Source of the DNA: Caldilinea sp. CFX5
GTDB taxonomy: Bacteria > Chloroflexota > Anaerolineae > Caldilineales > Caldilineaceae
Length of the DNA: 64,000 nucleotides
Direction of reading: 5' to 3'
NCBI GenBank assembly: GCA_021405325.1
Contig: QWII01000019.1
Location: 164,772-228,771 of the forward strand
The translations under genes and the position numbers were made by a program. Shown here in pieces: positions 24,623 to 33,740 of the stretch (position 1 is its first letter; each line of letters opens with the position of its first letter). The notes beneath the pieces are model-generated. The model was not told the origin of the DNA. It was given only the letters and a program-made list of their open reading frames with translations, and ran no database searches.

Positions 24623-25933
24623 ATGCTACGGGAGCAGATCTTCACTACCGTCGAACAGACCTTTCGTACCGCCTCCGGCCGCGTGCTGGCGACCTTGATC
24701 GGCGTCTGCAAAGATTTTGAATTGGCCGAAGAGGCCATGCAGGATGCCTTTACCATCGCCCTGGAACGGTGGTGCGACGAAGGCATCCCCGACAATCCGC
24801 CGGCCTGGATCACCACTACCGCCCGCCACCGCTTGATTGATCGTTTGCGCCGCCAACAAACCTACGCCCGCAAATTGGCCGCGCTCCAAGAGGATTACCA
24901 ACAACAGCCAGTTGACACCGACAGGGTAAGCGAGCCGGAAGAGTACCCCGATGAGCGACTTAAACTCATCTTCACCTGCTGTCACCCGGCGCTAGCCTAT
25001 GACGCGCAAATTGCTTTGACCTTACGTACATTGGGCGGGTTGACCACAGAAGCGATCGCCCACGCTTTTTTGACCCCTGTCCCCACCATGGCCCAACGGC
25101 TGGTGCGCGCCAAACGCAAAATCCGCGATGCCGGTATTCCCTTTGGCGCACCGCCGGCGCAAATGCTGACCGAGCGGGTCGATGCTGTCCTCACCACCCT
25201 CTACCTGATTTTTAACGAAGGGTATAGCGCTTCCGCTGGTGACGCGCTCTTGTGTCATGATCTGTGCAACGAAGCCATCCGCCTAAGTCGCTTACTGGTC
25301 ACGCTGTTGCAATCCGCAACGATCTCACCACAGGAGAGTATGCAGCCGGCGACTGCCGAAGCGCTGGGCTTATTGGCGCTCATGCTCCTCCATTATGCCC
25401 GCCGGGATGCGCGCCTTGATGCCGCGGGCGCCTTACTCACGTTAGAAGAACAGGATCGCACACGCTGGCGGCAAGCTGAGATCGCCGAAGGCGTAGCCTT
25501 GCTCGACCAGGCCTTGCTCTTCCACCAGCCGGGACCCTACCAGATTCAAGCTGCCATTAGCGCCCTTCATGCCCAAGCGCCCACGCCAGAGGCTACGGAT
25601 TGGCCGCAAATTGCCGCCCTCTATGGCGCCTTGACCCGCTATCAGGCGTCACCCATTGTGGAACTCAACCGGGCAGTGGCGATTGCCATGGCACAAGGGC
25701 CGCCCCAGGGGCTGGTGCTCCTTGACCAACTGGGCAGCACAGGGGAATTAGACGATTACCATCTCTTTCATGCCGCACGCGCGGATCTGCTACGGCGCGC
25801 CGGCCAATGGCAAGCGGCCACTGACGCTTATAAAGCCGCGCTTGCGCATGTCAGTAACCAGATCGAACGCCTTTACCTGGAACGTCGTCTACGTGAAATG
25901 GCCGATACAAGGGCGGCGGTATCGGCAAAATAA
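24623..25933 (+). CDS. ECF42-like sigma factor with long C-terminal extension
   Basis: 436 residues. Region 2 holds E-E-A-M-Q-D-A-F-T-I-A-L-E-R-W and P-A-W-I-T-T-T-A-R-H-R-L-I-D-R-L-R-R; region 4 follows with L-T-L-R-T-L-G-G-L-T-T-E-A-I-A-H-A-F. After it comes the ~230-residue helical/TPR-like extension with F-N-E-G-Y typical of ECF42 (SigJ-like) proteins. Members usually sit next to a small DGPF/YCII-domain gene; none is adjacent here. It probably directs transcription of a small stress or antibiotic-related regulon. The start is 4 bases after the upstream stop, with no obvious ribosome site. Confidence 0.85.
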   Translation: MLREQIFTTVEQTFRTASGRVLATLIGVCKDFELAEEAMQDAFTIALERWCDEGIPDNPPAWITTTARHRLIDRLRRQQTYARKLAALQEDYQQQPVDTDRVSEPEEYPDERLKLIFTCCHPALAYDAQIALTLRTLGGLTTEAIAHAFLTPVPTMAQRLVRAKRKIRDAGIPFGAPPAQMLTERVDAVLTTLYLIFNEGYSASAGDALLCHDLCNEAIRLSRLLVTLLQSATISPQESMQPATAEALGLLALMLLHYARRDARLDAAGALLTLEEQDRTRWRQAEIAEGVALLDQALLFHQPGPYQIQAAISALHAQAPTPEATDWPQIAALYGALTRYQASPIVELNRAVAIAMAQGPPQGLVLLDQLGSTGELDDYHLFHAARADLLRRAGQWQAATDAYKAALAHVSNQIERLYLERRLREMADTRAAVSAK

Positions 25934-26038
25934 ACCCTGTTTGGTTGACAATAATTTGAAAGGTATTCTAGGGAATTTTACTGGCATAATGACTGACATA
26001 GAGGCAAGGTAGATTTCGCAGTCATTTGGAGTCAGATA

Positions 26039-27502
26039 ATGACCTTAGTCAAACAACCGCAATATCCCAAATTGCCATACGAATTTTCGTGGCACGTAAG
26101 ACAAAAGAATCTTTTTATCACTTTCCCCAAACACATTAAACAAGCATTCATTGTCTTTCTGCTCGCTTTCCTGGGCGCACTCCTGGGGGTCATGAGCAAA
26201 CAGAACGCCGTACAAGGCGCCGATCCCGTTCTCTTTACACCGCTCCCTGATCTTTCGCGTACAATTGACATTGTCGGCGGGCAGCCGGCTGATCCAGGCG
26301 AATGGCCGTGGCAAGCCTTTGTACGCGCCGGTCCCTACATGTGTGGCGGCAGCCTGATCCATGAACAATGGGTCGTAACCGCCGCTCATTGTGTCGTCAA
26401 CAAGCAAAACGTCGTCCTTGCGCCAGCAGATATTACGGTAACGCTGGGTGAGCATGACCGCACCAAAGTTGAAGGAACTGAGCAGAAGATTGGCGTCATG
26501 AGAGTCATTCCGCACCCAGCGTATCAAGCACCGTGGAACGATAATGATATTGCCCTGCTCCAGTTAGCAACACCCGCTGTACTCGGCCCCGCCGTCGCCA
26601 CCGTAGAACCGCTGGTCAGCCCAACCTTTGATGCGTTTGTCGCTCCCGGCGCACAGAGTTTTGTCACCGGGTGGGGGGTTACGGTGGAGGGCGGTTCCGT
26701 CGCCACAGAGCTACAAGAAGTGATGGCGCCGATCGTCAGTAATGAAAAGTGCCAGGCTGTCTACGGCCAGATTACGATGACAATGCTCTGCGCTGGTTAC
26801 GACGAAGGCGGCAAAGACTCTTGCCAGGGTGACAGCGGCGGGCCGTTGGTGGTACAGGCGGACGACAATCGCTGGAAATTGGCCGGCATTGTCAGTTTTG
26901 GCTACGGGTGCGCCCGGCCCGGTTTCTATGGTGTCTATACCCGTGTCTCTGGCTATGTAAGCTGGTTGACAGAACAAATCAATGGTCAACCGGCAACTGT
27001 CACGACACCGACGCCAACACCAACGCCCCTGCCGCCGATCCATACCATGCTGTTGCCTGATCAAGCGGCGACCATTACGATGACGGGAACCAATGCGACA
27101 AAAACCATTGTCGAAATTCCCGCCGGCGCGGTGACAATGCCCACCGAGTTGATTTACAGTGAAAGCTACTTACCGACACAACCGGCGGGGGTCATTCGTG
27201 TTGGAGGGCGCACCTTTAGCCTCCATGCCCAGCAGGATAATCTGCCGATAACCGCCTTGACCTTCCAGCTACCGGTGACCATGACGATTCTCTATGCCGA
27301 CGCCGAGATGGCTGCGTTGAGCGAAGCCGAGATGACCTTGGTTGCATTGCAACCTGCCGATGGTTCCTGGTCAGCGAATACTGTTGTGCGTATCCAGCAT
27401 GACCCGGAGATCAATCGCCTGGTCGTTGCCATTACGGTAGCCGCTGACTATGCGTTCGGCGCGCCCAACCGAATGCTCTTTTTGCCGATGGTTTTGCGGT
27501 AG
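26039..27502 (+). CDS. Secreted trypsin-like protease with FLPMVLR tail
   Basis: 487 residues. A hydrophobic segment at about 34-52 is the likely signal; the mature enzyme would begin at I-V-G-G (78-81), the classic activation site. The triad is H117 (T-A-A-H-C), D170 (N-D-I-A-L-L) and S266 (G-D-S-G-G-P). D260, 6 residues before the serine, matches trypsin Asp189, so cleavage after Arg/Lys is expected. A T-P-T-P-T-P linker leads to a ~140-residue beta domain and the terminal M-L-F-L-P-M-V-L-R. The 26013-26038 leader is short. Animal-like trypsins are uncommon in bacteria. Confidence 0.9.
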   Translation: MTLVKQPQYPKLPYEFSWHVRQKNLFITFPKHIKQAFIVFLLAFLGALLGVMSKQNAVQGADPVLFTPLPDLSRTIDIVGGQPADPGEWPWQAFVRAGPYMCGGSLIHEQWVVTAAHCVVNKQNVVLAPADITVTLGEHDRTKVEGTEQKIGVMRVIPHPAYQAPWNDNDIALLQLATPAVLGPAVATVEPLVSPTFDAFVAPGAQSFVTGWGVTVEGGSVATELQEVMAPIVSNEKCQAVYGQITMTMLCAGYDEGGKDSCQGDSGGPLVVQADDNRWKLAGIVSFGYGCARPGFYGVYTRVSGYVSWLTEQINGQPATVTTPTPTPTPLPPIHTMLLPDQAATITMTGTNATKTIVEIPAGAVTMPTELIYSESYLPTQPAGVIRVGGRTFSLHAQQDNLPITALTFQLPVTMTILYADAEMAALSEAEMTLVALQPADGSWSANTVVRIQHDPEINRLVVAITVAADYAFGAPNRMLFLPMVLR

Positions 27503-28138
27503 CGCCGTTTTTAGCTCCGCCAATGTGGGGCGCGGCAAGAGGCTGCGCACCAGCAACTTGGCGCTGGCGCGCAGAATGCCGGTCGGCTCACCGCTGGCGT
27601 CCCGTTCAATGCGCCCCCCTTCCGGGTCCGGGGTCTGTTTGTGGACGCCGGCTAGGCGTAGGGCGACACGATTGACCACATCCATATTGAAGAAACGCAT
27701 CAAAATCACGGGATGTTGGTCGGTTGCCGGGTCAAGGTCGAAACGGGTCGGCAGGCGATTGTCGGCAAAGTTATGTTCGCTCCACCCCTCGCCGATAATC
27801 CACTGCCCCGGCGGCGTGACCTGGGCGCGCGCGCACACCAGTTCCATCATCTCGGCCGGCGACCGGCATTCGTCCAATCGAATGCGCGTCAACTTGATCC
27901 CCACCTGCAACAGGTGATTGTGGCTGTCAAAGATGCCGGGAATTGCCGTCCGCCCCTGCAAATCCACCAAACGCGTCTGGGCATCAGCCAGGGCCAGCAG
28001 CGGCGCATTCCCACCCAGCGCTAAAATCCGCCCAGCCTTAATCGCCACGGCCTCCACCACACGCGGCTCATTCGCCAAGGTATAGATCCGCCCATGATGC
28101 AAAATCAGATCCGGCGCCAACCGTATCATATCGTTCAT
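27503..28138 (-). pseudogene. 5' half of a YtcJ-type amidohydrolase, 3' half lost
   Basis: About 212 residues match the N-terminal part of Amidohydro_3/YtcJ hydrolases: I-P-G-I-F-D-S-H-N-H with the metal-binding H-x-H, and G-E-G-W-S-E-H. The family is normally about 530 residues. The similarity ends at L-A-E-L-K-T-A, exactly next to the stop codon of the convergent trypsin gene; the frame then runs on only as antisense of that gene. So the rest was removed when the trypsin gene arrived or by a deletion joining them. Confidence 0.75.
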
Positions 28139-28416
28139 CGCCCCTCTCTTTCTTCTCGTTTTCTTGTCTTTCTGTCTTCTTGTCTTTTATCGGCAATCGA
28201 CCGTGATTCCTTCGCGACAACCCACTACAATTGTCGTACACAAATCAACTACTTTCCATACGAAAGTTTAATGAATATACACAATTTGTGCTACGCCCTG
28301 TAAGCATCAGGCAACAGACGTTCAAGGAGGAAGCAGACGCGCCGCCGAAAAGAGTAGGCTAAAGCCAAGCCGTACCGTTGCTCCTTACTTCGTCCACCGT
28401 CACAGTCACTATTTTC

Positions 28417-28490
28417 CGGTAGCCACGAAAACAGAGCTACCGCCTATAACAGAGACGGTATACGCCACCCCGATGACATACTGCTCTGTT
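28417..28490 (+). promoter_or_regulatory. Leader with mutually exclusive hairpins before the CAP gene
   Basis: CGGTAGC (28417-28423) can pair with GCTACCG (28436-28442), while AACAGAGC (28430-28437), which overlaps it, can pair with GCTCTGTT (28483-28490), with TACCG/CGGTA nested inside. Two alternative folds just before AAGGAG suggest a regulated leader. It does not match a riboswitch consensus I know. The rest of 28139-28518 holds no gene; 28150-28185 repeats CTTGTCTT-type tracts. Confidence 0.3.
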
Positions 28491-28518
28491 TGCGCAGTTC
28501 AAACGTAAGGAGAATTTT

Positions 28519-30066
28519 ATGAATCGCTGGTTGATACCATTCCTCCTCATTGGTCTGGTCTCTACCATTGCACTCAGCGTTTTGTCGCCCCTCTTCCCGC
28601 TGCTTCACGCAACTGCTAAACCCGTAGAGTCGCCGGATCGTGCGCCGCACTTGCCATTACCCACAGCCGTCAAGCCAGTTGTAGCGATGCCGACGCCACG
28701 CACGCCCGTCAGGTCATTCAATCCATCTACGCTGATCGCGCCGTCCCCTGCGCCGACAACAAGTAGCATTCCTCCCGTAAATCAGTTCGCCGGCGCCGTG
28801 CCGCCTGACGCAGTGACCAATGCGCCTGGCGCCGAACAATCGATCACGGGTACGACGCAACCAACCTTTACCCTGACCGTCGTCGACTTGATCAACCGTC
28901 AACGGGCGCAGCTTGGGCTGGCGCCGCTGACCCTTGTCCCCGCCCTCACCCAGGCGGCCTATCGGCACAGTCTGGATATGGGCAAACAGACGCTGCCGAC
29001 CCATCAAGGCACCGATGGTTCCAGTGGCGGTGAGCGGATGTTAGCCGCCGGCTACCGGTGGCAAGGCTGGGCCGAGGTGATCGGCTGGGGGTTCACCGAG
29101 CCGGCGGGCATGGTCGAATGGTGGCTGAATCATGCCGAACACCGCGCCATTCTCCTCTCACCAGCTTTCACCGAGTTTGGCGTCGGCTATGTGACGCTGG
29201 CGAACACACCCTGGAAAAGTTACTGGACCGTCAACTTTGGCCGCCCGCGCCAGAGCCGTCCACTGGTCGAGTCTGGGGCGCCGGCAACGCCGCTTGTCCA
29301 AGAAGTGCTGCCGGCGCCGGCATCCATCACCCCGGAGCCATTGACGCAGCAGGAGGTAGATCACACACCCAGCAGCGGTTCGCTCGATGGCTGTCCGGTC
29401 GTTTCAACACAAAACTACACGCTGATCCCCATGACGGCTGTTGACTTGAGTCACCCGGCGTCCATTCATGCCGATCTCAACCTGGCGCAGCGGGGCTATG
29501 CAGACGTGGCGCTGCCACCTTCGTTCACTGACCTCAACGGGCCGGTTGATGGCGATGCGCCCCAACTAGCGCAGCTTTTTGTCAACAGTCAGCCCATTCA
29601 CTTCGCGGCGCTCTACCAAGTCCATGACTGGGACTGGGGCTGTGGTGAGCATGGCTGTCGCCGGGCGCCCTTGACCGCGCCGGAGGCCACCCTGCTTGGC
29701 CTTCAGACGGAACCAGGCGCCCCCTTACGTGTACCCGCCCGTCAGGCCAGCATCTACCGCGATAGTGCTGGTGAAGAGTACGTCGCGGTGGCGCTCTATG
29801 TCGAAGAGAACCGGCTCACGCTGGCCTACACACGCGATGGTTCGGTGGCGCATGGTTATGTGGTGCATCTTGAACAAATCTGTGTTGACCCCATGTTGGT
29901 GCAACGTTACAACGAGGCGGATCGCAATGGCCGCCGACAATTGCCGGCGCTACGTCATGATCAAAGCGTTGGCGTCGCCCGCACCAACGAAATACGCCTT
30001 GCCATCCGTGATCGCGGCGCCTTTCTCGATCCACGTTCACGCAAAGATTGGTGGCGCGGTTTCTAA
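28519..30066 (+). CDS. Secreted CAP/SCP-domain protein
   Basis: 515 residues. Residues about 5-28 are a signal peptide, followed by a Pro/Thr-rich stretch to about 110. The CAP domain spans about 115-250: V-V-D-L-I-N-R-Q-R-A, then H-S-L-D-M (His), T-H-Q-G, W-L-N-H-A-E-H-R (second His) and W-T-V-N-F-G, as in SCP/YkwD proteins. The remaining ~260 residues are beta-rich with cysteines in G-C-G-E-H-G-C. AAGGAG precedes the ATG. CAP proteins are extracellular with varied binding roles. There is no F-L-P-L-V tail here. Confidence 0.8.
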   Translation: MNRWLIPFLLIGLVSTIALSVLSPLFPLLHATAKPVESPDRAPHLPLPTAVKPVVAMPTPRTPVRSFNPSTLIAPSPAPTTSSIPPVNQFAGAVPPDAVTNAPGAEQSITGTTQPTFTLTVVDLINRQRAQLGLAPLTLVPALTQAAYRHSLDMGKQTLPTHQGTDGSSGGERMLAAGYRWQGWAEVIGWGFTEPAGMVEWWLNHAEHRAILLSPAFTEFGVGYVTLANTPWKSYWTVNFGRPRQSRPLVESGAPATPLVQEVLPAPASITPEPLTQQEVDHTPSSGSLDGCPVVSTQNYTLIPMTAVDLSHPASIHADLNLAQRGYADVALPPSFTDLNGPVDGDAPQLAQLFVNSQPIHFAALYQVHDWDWGCGEHGCRRAPLTAPEATLLGLQTEPGAPLRVPARQASIYRDSAGEEYVAVALYVEENRLTLAYTRDGSVAHGYVVHLEQICVDPMLVQRYNEADRNGRRQLPALRHDQSVGVARTNEIRLAIRDRGAFLDPRSRKDWWRGF

Positions 30067-30079
30067 TTTTGGCTTTTGG

Positions 30080-30140
30080 GTAACTACTCAGCCCGCTCCT
30101 AGCCAGTCCGTGACTGGCTAGGAGCGGGCTGAGTAGTTAC
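30080..30140. repeat. Perfect 29-bp inverted repeat between convergent genes
   Basis: Arms 30080-30108 and 30112-30140 are exact complements around a 3-base loop (CGT). The outer part GTAACTACT and inner part AGCCAGTC are shared with the repeat at 36224-36282. No T-tract. Confidence 0.85.
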
Positions 30141-30162
30141 GATTTTGGATTGCCGAACACAT

Positions 30163-31218
30163 TTATTCTTCTGCGGCGCGCACGACAATCTTGATGGCGG
30201 TTTCCTCGCCCAGGCGATAGGTGCCGTTGAGGGCGGCAAAGCCATCGTGGACGCGTTCTAAGGGGAGGGCATGGCTCACCATATCGGCAAAGGGGAACTC
30301 ATTGCGTTCTAAGAGAGGCAGGCCGCGCACAAAGTGTTCATATTGGCTACCCCAAATCGCTTCCATGCGCAGGTTGCGCCGCATCATCAACTGGTTGATG
30401 TTGAGTTCAATCGACCCCATGTCAACAAAGTGGCCGACCTCGACAAAGACGCCGTTTCGCTTGACATAGCGCAGCCCTTCCGGCGTTGCGGGTAGAAAGC
30501 CGGCGCATTCAAAGACAACGTCGGCGCCGGCCTTGCGTGGCGTCTCGTCCAGCACCAACTGAATGCGTTCTTCGGGTGAGCGCACTTCTTCAATGTTGAT
30601 GGTCACATCGGCGCCCATGCGTTTGGCCAGAGCCAAGCGCCGGGCCGGCCCGCCGACCATGATGATCTTGGCGGCGCCGCTCATGCGGGCGCAGATCAAG
30701 GTTACTAGGCCAATCGCGCCGGAGCCTTGCACCACCACCGTATCGCCCAGTTGGATCCGCCCACGCATAACGGCATGGACGCCAATGGTAAAAGGTTCGG
30801 TCAAGACGGCGACTGCCGGCGGCAAGCTGGTCTTCATATAACAGGTGTCCGGGTAATCGAGCAAGATATAATCAGCAAAGCCGCCGCGAAAGTGGGGCGC
30901 CACATCCGGCTTGGTGTAAAAACCATAGGCGCCATGGGGTGTCCCCGGCGCGAAGATCACGCGGTCGCCTTCCCGCAGTGGATTGCCCACATAATCCGTT
31001 GTGACCCCTTTGCCCAGCGCAGCGATCACGCCGACATTTTCGTGCCCCAACACCATTTCGCCGGGAATCCCGTTTTGCCACATGTGCAGATCGGTGCCGC
31101 AGATGCCGGCTAATTCCTGGCGCAGCAGTAGTGCGCCCGGCGGCGGATCCGGGACAGGATATTCACGAACTTCAAAGCTTTGCCCGTGGGCGATGACAGC
31201 GCGTCCGGTGCGTGACAT
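30163..31218 (-). CDS. Zinc-type alcohol dehydrogenase-like (MDR) enzyme
   Basis: 351 residues starting at ATG 31218 (AGAGGA 9 bases upstream); an in-frame ATG at 31245 would place this site inside the gene. G-I-C-G-T-D-L-H-M-W and G-H-E-N-V-G-V give the catalytic zinc Cys and His-Glu; V-V-Q-G-S-G-A-I-G-L binds NAD(P). The four-cysteine structural zinc lobe of classical ADHs is absent. Such proteins oxidise polyols or threonine-like alcohols; the exact substrate is not readable. Terminator 31313-31348 lies upstream and belongs to the next gene on this strand. Confidence 0.8.
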   Translation of the reverse strand: MSRTGRAVIAHGQSFEVREYPVPDPPPGALLLRQELAGICGTDLHMWQNGIPGEMVLGHENVGVIAALGKGVTTDYVGNPLREGDRVIFAPGTPHGAYGFYTKPDVAPHFRGGFADYILLDYPDTCYMKTSLPPAVAVLTEPFTIGVHAVMRGRIQLGDTVVVQGSGAIGLVTLICARMSGAAKIIMVGGPARRLALAKRMGADVTINIEEVRSPEERIQLVLDETPRKAGADVVFECAGFLPATPEGLRYVKRNGVFVEVGHFVDMGSIELNINQLMMRRNLRMEAIWGSQYEHFVRGLPLLERNEFPFADMVSHALPLERVHDGFAALNGTYRLGEETAIKIVVRAAEE

Positions 31219-31312
31219 AAGCATCTTCCTCTCTTGGTTTTGCAATGGGGTTCGATAGGCATTTACAACCGTGGCTATTATAGTTCAACTTTGGGCGCTT
31301 TCCAATTGCGCA

Positions 31313-31348
31313 AGACAAAACCCCAGGCGATGGCCTGGGGTTTTGTCT
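31313..31348 (-). terminator. Intrinsic terminator after the repeat-protein gene
   Basis: AGACAAAACCCCAGGC (31313-31328) pairs with GCCTGGGGTTTTGTCT (31333-31348) around a 4-base loop. The A/T ends give a U-run on either strand. It lies 78 bases beyond the stop of the gene ending at 31426. Confidence 0.75.
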
Positions 31349-31425
31349 CACTGCTCAACAACGATCACAATCAATCGGTGTCTGATGGTGCGGAGTCTAT
31401 CGGTGTTATCTATTAGGAGCTGCTC

Positions 31426-33087
31426 CTACTTTACACCGCGGTATGGTTCATAGGGGTTGGTGCGCGTCGAAGGGTTCACCTGGATCAGCGGTGTGAATAC
31501 CTTGCCATTCTCCGACTCTTGCGCTTCGTCATACGAATCAATTTCGGTGTCGCTGCGGTCAAGGTCATCCGGATCGATATCGTAGGGGGCAGTGTCGGTT
31601 GGTGCGCCAGCCGCTTGGACAGCCAGTTGCTGTTCAAGCGCAGCCGAACCCCAACCAATTTGCGCCGTATCGATCCGTTTGAAGAAGCGAATCGCGTCAC
31701 CATTAAAAACGGCCGAGAAGGTGCAGGTGGTGGTATCCCCTAACGCTTGCGGGACGCAACGGAAGATGTCGTTGTAGTCGCCACTGATGCTATTGTTGCT
31801 TATCGCAATGTAGTTACCGCGTGCCGCCAGGTAGAGATCACCTGTAAGCGGATCGATGTGCAGGCTATTCACATCTTCGCTGCCTTCGGTCAACTCAACA
31901 TCGGAGCCATCGAAGTAGAACGCCCAAGCGCCTTGGGTGTTCGCGCCGAAACTTGTTGCGGTAAAGGCCAGGAGATCTTCATCTTTCGCCTCCACGCCGG
32001 GGACGTTGACCTTACCATAGGTACTGATCACCAGGCGACCATCGGCAGTAAAGCTGAGCGCGTCGATGTCCTCACTCCCTGTCTCTAGACCAACATCGGA
32101 GCCATCAAAATACAGTTCAAAGGCGCCGGCGGTGTTATCGCCCAATTGGGTGGGAATGAACTTCACAATATCCGAATCATCAACCTTGCCCAGCGGGGCC
32201 GGGAAATTAACCGGATGGACAAAGCTCATCAAGATCGAGCCGTCGGCGTTGATATGGAATGCATCGACATCTGTCTTGTGTAATCCGACATCCGAGCCGT
32301 CGAAGAGCATACTCCAGGTATCAGTGGCAATGTCGTAGACCAGAATATCCTCATCATCAAACTCAAAGCTTCTGGCATTACCAGACGCACTGTTACGGAT
32401 ATCCTCAGACCGAATGCTACCGATTTTGCCGTTGCTGGAACTGCTGACATAGTACTTCTTCATCACGATTTGCGTCGTTCCCGTCGGCGTCGGGGTCAGG
32501 GTCTTGGTCGGTGTCACCGTAACCACTGTACCGGTTGGTGTTGCGGTTTTGGTAGCCGTTGCGGTTGGTGTTTTCGTTGATGTGGCAGTCGGGGCAGTGT
32601 CGGTATCCGTTGCGGTTGGCGTTGGTGTTTCGGTCGGTGTTTCGATCATCTCAGTGGCGGTTGCCGTCGGTGTTGGCGTTGACGTTTCCACGTCCTGTGT
32701 ACCAGTTGCTGTTGGCGTTGCCGTTGCTTCCGTGCCGGTAGCCGTCGGTGTGGCGGTCGGTTCTGTCCCAGTTGGTGTTACGGTCGGCGTTTCTGTTTCT
32801 ACGGTCGGCACGGTCGGCACCGTCGGCACGGTCGGCACCGTCGGCACCGTCGGCACCGTCGGCACCGTCGCTACGGTTGGCACTGTCAGCAGACGTTGTC
32901 CGTCATCAAGGTTAGCAGCCTTGACCACGCGCGCCTGTTGACCCATCTCCAGCCCAAACAAATTCAAGATAAAAAAGAGAACAATGATTGCAACGAAGCC
33001 AAGTACTGTCATCTTGACCTTTTGTTTGTCGGCTAGCATCCCCCTTGCTGTTACTTGTTTACCAGACTTTCTCACATTCATTTGCAT
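31426..33087 (-). CDS. Membrane-anchored or exported protein with VPT linker and FDGSDVGL repeats
   Basis: 553 residues. A hydrophobic segment at about 27-46 is a signal or anchor. Next come ten or so V-P-T repeats, then ~100 residues of Thr/Pro/Ala linker. The globular part (about 205-540) contains at least three units of ~65 residues with F-D-G-S-D-V-(G/E)-L followed by E-D-(I/V)-(D/N) and a D-G strand. These look like beta-propeller-type or calcium-binding surface repeats, but I cannot name the family. No catalytic motif. It ends without the F-L-P-L-V tail. Confidence 0.75.
   Translation of the reverse strand: MQMNVRKSGKQVTARGMLADKQKVKMTVLGFVAIIVLFFILNLFGLEMGQQARVVKAANLDDGQRLLTVPTVATVPTVPTVPTVPTVPTVPTVPTVETETPTVTPTGTEPTATPTATGTEATATPTATGTQDVETSTPTPTATATEMIETPTETPTPTATDTDTAPTATSTKTPTATATKTATPTGTVVTVTPTKTLTPTPTGTTQIVMKKYYVSSSSNGKIGSIRSEDIRNSASGNARSFEFDDEDILVYDIATDTWSMLFDGSDVGLHKTDVDAFHINADGSILMSFVHPVNFPAPLGKVDDSDIVKFIPTQLGDNTAGAFELYFDGSDVGLETGSEDIDALSFTADGRLVISTYGKVNVPGVEAKDEDLLAFTATSFGANTQGAWAFYFDGSDVELTEGSEDVNSLHIDPLTGDLYLAARGNYIAISNNSISGDYNDIFRCVPQALGDTTTCTFSAVFNGDAIRFFKRIDTAQIGWGSAALEQQLAVQAAGAPTDTAPYDIDPDDLDRSDTEIDSYDEAQESENGKVFTPLIQVNPSTRTNPYEPYRGVK
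32802..32886 (-). repeat. 9-base tandem repeats coding for VPT
   Basis: Nine to ten head-to-tail GGTCGGCAC-type units encode the V-P-T tract of the surrounding gene; copies are almost identical, so unit number is likely variable between strains. Confidence 0.8.
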
Positions 33088-33740
33088 TTGGCGACTCTTT
33101 CTACAAGATGATTTGGAAAACGGACAAGATCCGAGGCCCGAAGTAAACCTTACGCAGCTATTACGTTATCACATTCTTTTTTATTTCTCGTACTATATTG
33201 GCAGTAGCTGCAATGCGGCTTATGACTGAATTAAAATGAAGCTTCGTAAGCTCATAAAGAAATAGCGATTTTTTGTGGTAAGGGTCAAGCGACTCGGCAA
33301 TTTTTCGTGAAACTCCTTGAAAACAAACATTTTTTTTAGAGACGATTTGGTAAAGTTACACAACAACCTGGACAACGGATCGATAGAGCAATGGAAGCTC
33401 TTCCACAAAAAAGTGCGTCAATTCGTTGATCATTCCATAAGCGGTTTGACAGAGGGGGCGAAGCGCAGTAGCATAGTGCAATAGCACTTCTTCGACAAAG
33501 CGTAAGTTTTTTCACACTTGACGAGAAGCGCTTCAGGCAGTATAGTGTTAGTGCAGTATGTGATCGATAAGTCTGCAACAGACAAATGCCATGCATAATG
33601 ATCGACATGACAACCCACAACTCACGGCCGTACCTTATTGCGTAAATCTCAGGGAATTGCGTAAATCTCAAGGATGTGTGGCTGAACACAGCGCCATTCA
33701 CGCAAGGGAACAGCGCTGGTAAGACGAGGAGAAAAAGTCT
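33088..33740. other. AT-rich gap without a convincing gene
   Basis: About 650 bases with several poly-A/T tracts. A 154-codon minus-strand frame (33336-33800) overlaps the VapB-like start and has no recognisable protein features. A bulged hairpin lies at 33236-33255. The only notable item is the repeat at 33637-33670. Confidence 0.5.
33637..33670 (+). promoter_or_regulatory. Direct repeat ATTGCGTAAATCTCA x2
   Basis: Copies at 33637-33651 and 33656-33670 are identical and offset by 19 bases (about two helical turns), 70 bases before the VapB-like start. They could be the operator of the VapBC-like pair, although the TTGCGTAAAT core also occurs upstream of unrelated genes. Confidence 0.45.

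Noticed and set aside
27471..27502. Sortase LPXTG or PEP-CTERM signal at the ends of exported proteins
   Set aside because: No LPXTG, no membrane helix after the motif and no sortase gene in view; the tail is terminal by itself.
28301..28518. Cyclic di-GMP (GEMM) riboswitch in the CAP leader
   Set aside because: Some GGCAA and CGGTAGC elements are present but the conserved GACGCAAAGCC-type core and tetraloop receptor are absent.
32802..32886. Short regular repeats as a CRISPR array
   Set aside because: 9-base units without spacers, in frame and coding for V-P-T.
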